Assembly: GCA_014730185.1 (NCBI GenBank)
Contig: WJIP01000129.1
Location: 1-34,269 of the forward strand
Direction of reading: 5' to 3'
Length of the DNA stretch: 34,269 bases
From: Caldithrix sp.
GTDB taxonomy: Bacteria > Calditrichota > Calditrichia > Calditrichales > Calditrichaceae
The translations under genes and the position numbers were made by a program. Under the pieces are notes generated by a model. It made no database searches. It was not told where the DNA came from and worked only from the letters and a program-made list of their open reading frames with translations. Of the stretch, positions 15,561-23,601 are shown piece by piece; the stretch's first letter is position 1; each line of letters begins with the position of its first letter.

Positions 15561-16781
15561 ATGGCCAATTATATCGTATTGGGCGCGCAGTGGGGGGATG
15601 AAGGAAAAGGTAAGATTGTTGATTTGATTGCCGGCTATATGGATATGGTGGTACGCTTTCAGGGCGGCGCCAATGCCGGTCATACGGTTATCATTAACGA
15701 TGATGAATATGTCTTGCATTTGATCCCGGGGGGCATTGTTTCCGGTAAAGCGGTTAATATCATTGGTAACGGCTGCGTGGTCGATCCGTTGATCTTTGAT
15801 AAAGAGCGCCGCTATTTAAAAGATAAAGGGATTCCGGTTGCCCCGGATAAACTGATTGTATCCGATCAGGCTCATATTGTGACGCCCATGCATCGCCATC
15901 TCGATAAAATAATGAATAAAAAAATCGGTACCACAGGACGCGGTATCGGTCCGGCTTATGTGGATAAGGTCCAGCGAACCGGCATACGGGCCGGAGACAT
16001 ACTCAACGGTGCTTACGAACAAATATTCAATGAACAAATCCGCTATTATCAGAGAATGAGTGAGTGTATCTTCGAGGAACCGTTTATCGATATAAACGAA
16101 ATCAAGACGCAATTCGCGACCGCAGCCGATAAAATCAAACCGTTTATCGCCGATACGGTCAACGTCATTGCCGAAGCCGCCGTCAGACACCAAAACATCC
16201 TTTACGAAGGGGCGCAGGGGACGATGCTGGATGTGGATCACGGCTCCTATCCCTTTGTTACGTCGTCATCGACCACGATTGGCGGCGCATTTACGGGATC
16301 CGGGGTTTTTATGGATTTCGATAAACGCATCGGTGTGGTTAAGGCCTATACCACACGAGTGGGCGAGGGGCCATTTCCCACGGAACTGCACGATACGACC
16401 GGCGAACAACTGCGCAAAAACGGTCATGAATTCGGGGCCACTACCGGCAGACCGCGTCGTTGCGGATGGCTGGATTTGAAAGCTCTCAAACGCTCGTTCA
16501 TCAATAACGGATTCAATTATATTTCGCTGTCCAAAATCAGTTGCTTATCCGGATTCGATCAGGTGAAAGCTGCCGTTGATTATGATGCAGCCGGAAAGCC
16601 CGTCTATGAAACTTTTGATGGGTGGCAGCAGCCCATTGAGGGGCTTAAAAAAGAAGAGGATTTACCCGGTAATGCCCGGGCCTATATCGACTTTATAGAG
16701 TCGTATCTTAAAGTTCCGGTGGGCATGATTTCCACGGGGCCGGCGCGCGATCATATCATCATCAGGGATTTTTTATGGTAA
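15561..16781 (+). CDS. purA: Adenylosuccinate synthetase
   Basis: It joins IMP and L-aspartate with GTP to give adenylosuccinate, the first step of the AMP branch. At 406 residues it is a little shorter than the usual about 430. The GTP-binding loop GAQWGDEGKGK (residues 8-18) carries catalytic D13, and the GGANAGHT segment carries H41. GRPRRCGWLDLKAL near residue 296 and the C-terminal STGPARDHII are family signatures. The ATG follows the guaB stop immediately, with GGGGAGA upstream serving as ribosome site. The last seven bases overlap purM. Confidence 0.96.
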   Translation: MANYIVLGAQWGDEGKGKIVDLIAGYMDMVVRFQGGANAGHTVIINDDEYVLHLIPGGIVSGKAVNIIGNGCVVDPLIFDKERRYLKDKGIPVAPDKLIVSDQAHIVTPMHRHLDKIMNKKIGTTGRGIGPAYVDKVQRTGIRAGDILNGAYEQIFNEQIRYYQRMSECIFEEPFIDINEIKTQFATAADKIKPFIADTVNVIAEAAVRHQNILYEGAQGTMLDVDHGSYPFVTSSSTTIGGAFTGSGVFMDFDKRIGVVKAYTTRVGEGPFPTELHDTTGEQLRKNGHEFGATTGRPRRCGWLDLKALKRSFINNGFNYISLSKISCLSGFDQVKAAVDYDAAGKPVYETFDGWQQPIEGLKKEEDLPGNARAYIDFIESYLKVPVGMISTGPARDHIIIRDFLW

Positions 16782-17863
16782 ATAAGCAGAGCGGCGTTGA
16801 TATCGATCTGGGAAATAAATGCTCTCAAATTGCTTATGACTGGGCCAAAAAAACCTTCGCCAATCGTCCACCCGGCAGCGGCAATCCCATAATCGACGCC
16901 GACGGCGGCTTTGCCAATATTATGGATTTTAACGGCGTCAAGATTGGCATCTCCTCGGACGGCATCGGTACAAAAATAGAGCTGGCCGAACGCACGGGTA
17001 TTTATGATACGCTTGGATTCGACCTGGTAGCTATGGTTGCCGATGATCTGGCGGCCAACGGTTTGCAAACCGTTAACCTTTCCAATATTCTGGATGTGGA
17101 TTTCCTGGATGATACGATTGTGGATAAGCTGATGCAAGGCCTGCATGATGCGGCTGATTTTACCCGTATTACCTTAACCGGCGGCGAGATTGCAGAATTG
17201 GGTGAACGGATTGTTGGTTACGGAACAGATATGCATTTTAACTGGGGCGCTACCGCTATCGGTATTTTACCGGAAAATCGCCAACCTGTTGACGGCAGTG
17301 GTGCGGCCAAGGGCGACGCCATCATAACCTTACGAAGCCGGGGTTTTCGCAGTAACGGTTTCTCCCTGATAAGACGCATCATGAAGGATAGATTCGGCGC
17401 GGAATGGCATACCGCTTCCTTTGACGATAAAAATACCTGGGGTAGGTTACTGCTTACCCCGTCGCTGATATACACGCCCGGCGTCGTACAATTATTGAAT
17501 AACAATGCACAGGTAAATGGCATCGCCCATATAACAGGCGGCGGAATCTTCGATAATATGGCCAGAGTACTAAAACTTAATGGTCTGGGCGCCCGACTGG
17601 ATAATGTATTTCCACCCCATAAAATGATGCTGAACATGCAGGACATGGGGAAGGTTACGGAAGACAAAGCCTACCGTTTATGGAATATGGGCAATGGTAT
17701 GATGATTATTACACCGTCCACTGATGCGGACCGGGCTATCCGTATTTTACAGGAAGCAGACTACGATTGCCGGATAGCCGGAAATGTGACAGATGGCGCT
17801 GAAATCACGTTGTATTCCAAAGGCAAAGAGCCGCAAACATTGCACTATCGTTACGAATCATGA
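16775..17863 (+). CDS. purM: Phosphoribosylformylglycinamidine cyclo-ligase (AIR synthetase), divergent form
   Basis: This ATP-dependent enzyme closes the imidazole ring of FGAM to AIR. At 362 residues, it shows the PurM-type sequence SSDGIGTKIELAERTGIYDT at 60-79 and the DLVAMVADDLAANG stretch, followed by a C-terminal AIRS domain with RSNGFSLIRRIM and ITGGGIFDNMARV. The canonical GGETAEMPG is replaced by GGEIAELGER (136-145), and the N-terminus is extended by a DADGGFANIMDF segment, so this is a divergent branch of the family. The start overlaps purA and the stop overlaps the purL start (ATGA), a tight coupling. PurM acts directly after PurLQ. Confidence 0.88.
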   Translation: MVNKQSGVDIDLGNKCSQIAYDWAKKTFANRPPGSGNPIIDADGGFANIMDFNGVKIGISSDGIGTKIELAERTGIYDTLGFDLVAMVADDLAANGLQTVNLSNILDVDFLDDTIVDKLMQGLHDAADFTRITLTGGEIAELGERIVGYGTDMHFNWGATAIGILPENRQPVDGSGAAKGDAIITLRSRGFRSNGFSLIRRIMKDRFGAEWHTASFDDKNTWGRLLLTPSLIYTPGVVQLLNNNAQVNGIAHITGGGIFDNMARVLKLNGLGARLDNVFPPHKMMLNMQDMGKVTEDKAYRLWNMGNGMMIITPSTDADRAIRILQEADYDCRIAGNVTDGAEITLYSKGKEPQTLHYRYES

Positions 17864-20800
17864 GAAAGGGGATTGTGCAAAGTCCAACGATAAATCATAT
17901 TCAATTGGTCAAAAAAGAAAATGTTGCGGACACTCTGGCGGACCAGGTCCAGGAAAGTGCGCTCAAGTATTTCCGTATTGATCCCGGAAAGACAAAAAGC
18001 GGTAAGATTTTTACTATTGTACAACCCGTTTCCGAGCATTACATCCGGGACTTTGCCTATCAGTCGCTGCAGGATACAATAATTCATGATGTATACATCA
18101 ACCGGCTATATCAGAGTGATCAATACCAGAGTTACCTTTTGATCGCCAAACTTCCCGGCCTCACCGATGACGAGGGCATTTCGGCTCAGAAAGCTTTTAT
18201 TGATTTACTTAATCCACAGGATGTTCCGGACACCCAATGGATATTTACCCAGGATATTTTTTATTTTGAACAGGCTTTGACTGAATCTCAGTTGCAGCAA
18301 CTGGCCGAGGAATTATTGGGCAATCCGCTTGTAAACCATTTTGAATATGGTTCTTTTAACGGGACGGTGCAGTATACACCGGATGTGCGCTTACATACCA
18401 GCGATGATGTACAGAGCATAGACGTCAATGTACCGAATGAACAACTGCAGCAACTGTCCAGAGATCTGTTACTGGCGCTGGATTTGAAGGAAATGCAAGC
18501 CATCAAAAACCATTTTGCAAACCAGGAAACCATCCGCGCCCGCAAGGACAGAGGATTATCGGCAATGCCCACCGATTGTGAACTGGAAGTCCTGGCTCAA
18601 ACCTGGTCTGAGCATTGTAAACACAAGGAATTTAATGCGCTCATCACCTATACCGATCGGCACAGCGGCGAAGTTAAAACGATCGATTCGCTGTTTAAAA
18701 CCTACATCAAACGTTCCACGGATATGATCAGTAAACGGCTAGAAAAAGCGGGCCAACATTGGTTGTTGAAAGTATTCTCCGATAACGCCGGCGTTGTGCG
18801 CATTAATCAGGATAAGGTGTTTATCTGGAAGGTGGAAACGCATAATAGTCCGTCCGCTCTCGATCCTTATGGCGGCGCCCTGACCGGCATTGTGGGTGTA
18901 AACCGCGATCCCCTCGGTACGGGAATCGGTGGTGGCAAACTGCTGTTCAATACCGATGTTCTCTGTTTTGGTCCTCCCGATTATCAAAAAACATTGCTGC
19001 CCGGGCAACTCCATCCCCGGCGGATCATGTCCGGTGTGATTAAGGGCATTGAGGACGGTGGTAATAAATCCGGCATCCCCACCGTCAACGGCTCCGTCGT
19101 ATTTGATGACCGTTTTGCCGGCAAACCGCTGGTATTTTGCGGAACGGGCGCGGTTATGCCTGCTCGCTATAACGGCCGAAACAGCTGGGATAAAATAATC
19201 GATCCCGGCGACCGCATCATAATGGCCGGCGGCCGCGTGGGTAAAGACGGCATACACGGAGCTACCTTTTCGTCCCTGGAAATTGGCGATCACTCACCGC
19301 GCTCAGCTGTGCAAATCGGCAGTCCCATCACCCAAAAAAATATGTCCGATTTTATGGAAAGAGCGGCTGCCGCCAATTGGATCAAATCGTCAACCGATAA
19401 CGGAGCCGGCGGCTTGTCATCATCCATCGGGGAACTGGCCCGTATACCGGGGGGCGCCGTAGTGGAATTGGATCGCGTTCCTCTCAAATATGCCGGTTTG
19501 AAACCGTGGGAAATTTTTGTGTCCGAATCGCAGGAACGCATGACTTTGGTTATCGATCCGCATTATGCGGATGAGCTCTTTGAGCTGGCCGGTGAATTTG
19601 AAGTGGAGCTGTCCGATATCGGTTATTTTACGGATGAAGGGTTTTTACAGGTTTTGTACGATCAAAAGACCATTGCCTGGCTTGATCTTGATTTTTTACA
19701 TGATGGGGTACCCAAAAAACAATTAACGGCCGAATGGCAAAAACCGCAATTGAGCGAACCCAAACTGCCCGAAATTACCGATTATAATGATATCCTGATG
19801 CGTCTGCTTGGTCGTTTTAATATCCGTTCCCGTGAAGACATCATTCGTCGCTACGATCATGAAGTTAAGGGTAAAACCATTATTAAACCCCTGATGGGTA
19901 GGCACGGCTATGCGCCTCAGGATGCGGCCGTGATGCGTATTGATTTTGATAGCCATGAAGGATTGTTGATTTCCAACGGCATTAAACCGCGCATCGGCGA
20001 TATCGATCCCTATCAAATGTCGGCCAATGCTTTTGATGAAGCGGTGCGCAGTATAATTTCCGTAGGCGGACGCTTGCCGGACCTGGAGAACGGCCATGAC
20101 CTGTTCTGGACGGTTAATGATAATTTTTGTGTACCGGATTCGGTGTATCATCCGCAAAACAATCCCGACGGAAAAATTAAATTAGCCAAACTGGTGCAAA
20201 TGAACGAAGCCCTTTACGACATGGCTACCTTTTTTAATATTCCTATGACCTCCGGAAAAGACAGTATGAAAAATGATTTTATCCGCGGGGGAACGAAAAT
20301 ATCGGTGCCGCCGACCATATTGTATTCCATGGTAGCCCAAACCAATGATTATCGCCAAACCGTAACGGCGGAATTTAAGGCGTCCGGCGACCTGATTTAT
20401 GTGGTGGGGCAAACTTATAATGAACTGGGCGCATCGGAATTCTATCAATTGTTCGAAGCGCTTGGCGCCCATGCGCCCCGGGTGCGACCGCAGGAAGCCC
20501 TGCGGGTGTATACCAAAATGATGCGCGCCCACACCGACAATTTGCTGGCTTCCTCCCATGATATTTCCGATGGCGGTTTGGCTGTGGCCCTGGCGGAGGC
20601 TCTGTTTGGCGGGCAGTTCGGCGCTGATATAAAACTGCACGAAACCCGGTTACCGGGATATGCTCAGCTGTTTTCCGAGTCGCCGTCCCGTTTTGTGGTT
20701 TCGGTTACGCCCCAAAAACAGCAGGCCTTCGAAGCCGTTTTCGGAGAGGATTGTCATAAAATAGGTCGCCTTACGCAAGAACCGCGTTTAAAGCTATCGC

Positions 20801-20874
20801 TGGGAGATCAACCGCTTATTGATATCCAAGTGGACCAATTGTTAAACGCCTGGCGTGCGGGGCTGGAGGTGTAA
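17860..20874 (+). CDS. purL: Phosphoribosylformylglycinamidine synthase, PurS-PurL type large subunit without glutaminase domain
   Basis: With PurQ it converts FGAR to FGAM using glutamine and ATP. At 1004 residues it lies between small PurL (about 740) and the fused enzyme (about 1295). Residues 1-180 look like a PurS-like N-terminal region (IAKLPGLTDDEGISAQKAFIDLL at 95-117). The linker holds TWSEHCKHKEF at 248-258, and the duplicated AIRS core begins with VETHNSPSALDPYGG at 325-339. The separate glutaminase is encoded by the next gene, whose ATG overlaps this stop by one base. No separate purS is present, as expected if that domain is built in. A GTG at 17875 is an alternative start, but its ribosome site would be too close. 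Confidence 0.93.
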   Translation: MRKGIVQSPTINHIQLVKKENVADTLADQVQESALKYFRIDPGKTKSGKIFTIVQPVSEHYIRDFAYQSLQDTIIHDVYINRLYQSDQYQSYLLIAKLPGLTDDEGISAQKAFIDLLNPQDVPDTQWIFTQDIFYFEQALTESQLQQLAEELLGNPLVNHFEYGSFNGTVQYTPDVRLHTSDDVQSIDVNVPNEQLQQLSRDLLLALDLKEMQAIKNHFANQETIRARKDRGLSAMPTDCELEVLAQTWSEHCKHKEFNALITYTDRHSGEVKTIDSLFKTYIKRSTDMISKRLEKAGQHWLLKVFSDNAGVVRINQDKVFIWKVETHNSPSALDPYGGALTGIVGVNRDPLGTGIGGGKLLFNTDVLCFGPPDYQKTLLPGQLHPRRIMSGVIKGIEDGGNKSGIPTVNGSVVFDDRFAGKPLVFCGTGAVMPARYNGRNSWDKIIDPGDRIIMAGGRVGKDGIHGATFSSLEIGDHSPRSAVQIGSPITQKNMSDFMERAAAANWIKSSTDNGAGGLSSSIGELARIPGGAVVELDRVPLKYAGLKPWEIFVSESQERMTLVIDPHYADELFELAGEFEVELSDIGYFTDEGFLQVLYDQKTIAWLDLDFLHDGVPKKQLTAEWQKPQLSEPKLPEITDYNDILMRLLGRFNIRSREDIIRRYDHEVKGKTIIKPLMGRHGYAPQDAAVMRIDFDSHEGLLISNGIKPRIGDIDPYQMSANAFDEAVRSIISVGGRLPDLENGHDLFWTVNDNFCVPDSVYHPQNNPDGKIKLAKLVQMNEALYDMATFFNIPMTSGKDSMKNDFIRGGTKISVPPTILYSMVAQTNDYRQTVTAEFKASGDLIYVVGQTYNELGASEFYQLFEALGAHAPRVRPQEALRVYTKMMRAHTDNLLASSHDISDGGLAVALAEALFGGQFGADIKLHETRLPGYAQLFSESPSRFVVSVTPQKQQAFEAVFGEDCHKIGRLTQEPRLKLSLGDQPLIDIQVDQLLNAWRAGLEV

Positions 20875-21716
20875 TGACGGATGGGGTGAGAGCTCTGGTG
20901 GTAACGGGTTACGGCATCAATTGCGAAGAAGAGATGGCTGCCGCTTATCGGATGGCCGGGGCCGAAGCAAAAATAGTCCATTTGAACGAAATTTTTTCCG
21001 GGCAATACCGCTTACAGGATTATCAGATTCTCAATTTTCCGGGTGGATTTTCTTTCGGCGATGATTTGGGGGCGGCCAAGGTATTGAGCAATAAAATTAA
21101 ATATAAAAAAACAGTCCGCGGCCATTATCTGATTGATGAAATAGGCAAATTCATCAGTGACGGCAATTATATCCTGGGGGTCTGCAATGGCTTTCAGGCT
21201 CTGGTTAAAATGGGCATTTTACCCAATATCGGCAAAAACTTTGACCAGGAAGCAACCATTACGTTCAATAATTCGGGCCGTTTCGAAGATCGCTGGGTAA
21301 CCTGCGGGGTTAACCCACAATCTGAAAGTTCTTTTTTAAACGATCTTAAATTGCTGGAATTACCGGTGCGCCATGGCGAAGGTAAACTTTTGTTTAAGAA
21401 TGAGGATATTGCCCGGAGCGTAGTGCAAAACCACTTGAATACGTTGAGTTATGTGGATGAACAGGGTAAGCCGACGCCTCATTATCCACAGAACCCCAAC
21501 GGTTCGCAATTGAACTGCGCTGGTCTGGTGGATGAAAGCGGCCAGATTTTTGGTTTGATGCCCCATCCCGAAGCCTTTCTGTCGCTTTATAATCATCCCA
21601 ATTGGGGCTGGCTGAAACGGCATCAAACGGAACCGGACGAAGAGGGCCAGGGACTACAGATATTCAAAAACATCGTGCAAGCGGTTGCACAAAGCGAATA
21701 TTTTGTACAGCCGTAA
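20874..21716 (+). CDS. purQ: Phosphoribosylformylglycinamidine synthase, glutaminase subunit
   Basis: This class I amidotransferase supplies ammonia to PurL. At 280 residues it is longer than Bacillus PurQ (about 227) and resembles the glutaminase domain of fused FGAM synthase. The triad is present: nucleophile C104 in GVCNGFQALV, and H231 and E233 in MPHPEAF. FPGGFSFGDDLGAAK at 55-69 is the oxyanion-side signature. PurL plus PurQ adds to 1284 residues, close to the single-chain enzyme. It closes the first purine block; a palindromic element and 229 bases separate it from purH. Confidence 0.95.
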   Translation: MTDGVRALVVTGYGINCEEEMAAAYRMAGAEAKIVHLNEIFSGQYRLQDYQILNFPGGFSFGDDLGAAKVLSNKIKYKKTVRGHYLIDEIGKFISDGNYILGVCNGFQALVKMGILPNIGKNFDQEATITFNNSGRFEDRWVTCGVNPQSESSFLNDLKLLELPVRHGEGKLLFKNEDIARSVVQNHLNTLSYVDEQGKPTPHYPQNPNGSQLNCAGLVDESGQIFGLMPHPEAFLSLYNHPNWGWLKRHQTEPDEEGQGLQIFKNIVQAVAQSEYFVQP

Positions 21717-21783
21717 ATGACAAGCTGTTCGTTGAAATGAGGTTAGTCTTAAGCACGAAGAGCATTGGGAATCCATAAAATTT

Positions 21784-21843
21784 GACCTTCCACCTTTCAT
21801 CCCCTCCCTAATGCATTAGGGAGGGAGAAAGTGGGGGTGGGTC
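21784..21843. repeat. G/C-rich palindromic element, copy 1 (purQ-purH gap)
   Basis: The core at 21802-21825 is a perfect 24-base palindrome: CCCTCCCTAATG followed by its reverse complement CATTAGGGAGGG. The flanks (GACC at 21784, GGTC at 21840) extend it as an imperfect inverted repeat of about 60 bases. It shares a GACCC-CCCC-CTTTC-CCC-CCCT pattern with the element at 29775-29823. There is no T-tract, so it is not a standard terminator. It could be a REP/MITE-like unit. Confidence 0.7.
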
Positions 21844-21850
21844 AGTTATT

Positions 21851-21877
21851 ATAAATTACAGAATCAATGTAATTTAT
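21851..21877. promoter_or_regulatory. 9-bp inverted repeat upstream of purH, candidate operator
   Basis: ATAAATTAC at 21851-21859 and GTAATTTAT at 21869-21877 are perfect inverted halves with a 9-base spacer, centred about 80 bases before the purH ATG. The arrangement suits a dimeric repressor for the second purine block. No regulator gene in the window is linked to it. Confidence 0.35.
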
Positions 21878-21945
21878 TACACCTTGCTGAGTAAACGACA
21901 TATTCAATAAAACAAATTGTTAGTTAGCAAAAGGATACGGTCGAT

Positions 21946-23562
21946 ATGAACCAACCTGTTAAAATTAAGCGTGCCCTGATCAGCGTCTCCGATAAAAGTG
22001 GTTTGGATTCTTTAGCTAAAGCATTGCACCATCAGGGCTGTGAAATCATTTCCACCGGCGGTACCCAAAAGGTCATCGAAGAAAACCAAATTCCCGTAAC
22101 CGATATTAATCGGGTTACCGGCAATCCGGAGGCTTTTGGCGGAAGGATGAAAACCATTTCCTTTCAGATTGAATCGGCTCTTCTGTTCGATCGGGATACG
22201 GATAAGAAAGAAGCCGACGCCCTCGGCATTCAGCCTATTGATCTGGTGGTTTGCAATTTGTATCCCTTTGAACGGGTCAAAAACCGGGGTGCGGATTTTG
22301 AAACATTAATTGAAAACATTGATATCGGCGGGCCGACCATGATCCGGGCAGCAGCAAAAAATTTTAAATACGTTACCGTGGTTACGGATCCCCGCGACTA
22401 TGAAGAATTGATCGATGTCCTGCAGAAAAATGATGGACAGGTACCTTATGAATTCCGCTTTAAGGCCATGCGCAAAGCCTACAATCTGACAGCGGATTAT
22501 GACAGCATGATCGCTTCCACTATGGATGAAACGGCCGGCGCCCAAAGTATGCGCATGGCCTACGGTGAAGCCAGAACACTGCGTTACGGTGAAAACAGCC
22601 ATCAGAACGGATTATTTCTGCGCAAACAAGGGGCCGTAGATGCCTTATACGATCTGCAAGCGCTGCACGGCAAAGAACTGTCGTTCAATAATATCGTGGA
22701 TATTTACAGTGCGCTTGATTCCGTACGCGACCTGCAGAATCACGGTTGTGCCATCATCAAACATAATAATCCCTGCGGATTGGCTGCGGGCGACAATCAA
22801 CGTACGGTATTCGAACGGGCCTGGGCCGGCGATCCGGTGTCCGCTTTCGGTTCGGTGATCGCCTTCAATCGCACTGTGGAACTGGATACGGCCCGGTTTC
22901 TGCAACTGGATAATGAAGATAAAATGCAACGTAAATTTGTGGAAGTGGTTGTGGCCCCGGATTTTAATGAAGATGCTAAACAGTACCTGTTCCGGCATAC
23001 AAATTTACGTGTGGTTAAATTCGATCCGGACAATCTGCAGCAGGAATGGGATATCAAATTTTTTGCCGGTTCCCTGCTCGTGCAAAATGCGGATCGCCAA
23101 CTTTACGATAAAAAAGAATGGGTCACCGATTCCGAAGGATCTATTGATGAGGATTTATTAACATTTGGTTTAATCGCCGCACGTCAGCTCAAATCCAATG
23201 CCATCGCAGTAGTGCGCAGGACCGAAGAGGGTATTCTGCAATTGCTGGGTATGGGCTGCGGCCAGCCCAACCGGGTCAATTCCACAGAATTAGCTTTAAG
23301 GCGCTGCCATGATAATCTAAAAATGGAATTTGAGGGCGACCGCCAGGCGTTGCTGGAATATGTGAAAACGGAAGTCAATAATGCGGTTTTAATATCCGAC
23401 GCTTTTTTTCCGTTTCCGGATAATATCGAACTGGCCGCTAAATTTGACATCAAAACCATTGTTCAGCCGGGCGGTTCCATTCGCGATAAAGCGGTTATTC
23501 AGCGTTGTAATGAGCTGGGTATACAAATGATGTTTACCGGCATTCGCCATTTTAAACATTGA
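21946..23562 (+). CDS. purH: Bifunctional AICAR transformylase / IMP cyclohydrolase, variant cyclohydrolase loop
   Basis: It carries out the last two steps to IMP: formylation of AICAR by 10-formyl-THF, then ring closure. At 538 residues, the N-terminal cyclohydrolase (about 1-200) begins SVSDKSGLDSLAKAL and keeps GGRMKT at 65-70 and VVCNLYPFE. The usual LHPKIHGG after KT is replaced by ISFQIESALLF. The transformylase half has the catalytic K272-H273 pair in IKHNNPCGLAAG, and SAFGSVIAFN, so it looks active. AAGGA precedes the ATG by about 11 bases. It is the first gene of the second purine block, after a gap with a palindrome and a possible operator. Confidence 0.93.
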   Translation: MNQPVKIKRALISVSDKSGLDSLAKALHHQGCEIISTGGTQKVIEENQIPVTDINRVTGNPEAFGGRMKTISFQIESALLFDRDTDKKEADALGIQPIDLVVCNLYPFERVKNRGADFETLIENIDIGGPTMIRAAAKNFKYVTVVTDPRDYEELIDVLQKNDGQVPYEFRFKAMRKAYNLTADYDSMIASTMDETAGAQSMRMAYGEARTLRYGENSHQNGLFLRKQGAVDALYDLQALHGKELSFNNIVDIYSALDSVRDLQNHGCAIIKHNNPCGLAAGDNQRTVFERAWAGDPVSAFGSVIAFNRTVELDTARFLQLDNEDKMQRKFVEVVVAPDFNEDAKQYLFRHTNLRVVKFDPDNLQQEWDIKFFAGSLLVQNADRQLYDKKEWVTDSEGSIDEDLLTFGLIAARQLKSNAIAVVRRTEEGILQLLGMGCGQPNRVNSTELALRRCHDNLKMEFEGDRQALLEYVKTEVNNAVLISDAFFPFPDNIELAAKFDIKTIVQPGGSIRDKAVIQRCNELGIQMMFTGIRHFKH

Positions 23563-23601
23563 TAAAGTTGACATATTTCCAATAAGGAATTAGGAGGCCT
23601 A

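Noticed and set aside
21784-21843. G/C palindrome as a conventional transcription terminator
   Set aside because: No U-tract on either strand and a pattern shared with other junction elements.
21717-21945. Purine riboswitch upstream of purH
   Set aside because: No conserved guanine/adenine aptamer core or matching three-way junction was recognised; only the G/C palindrome and an A/T dyad are present.
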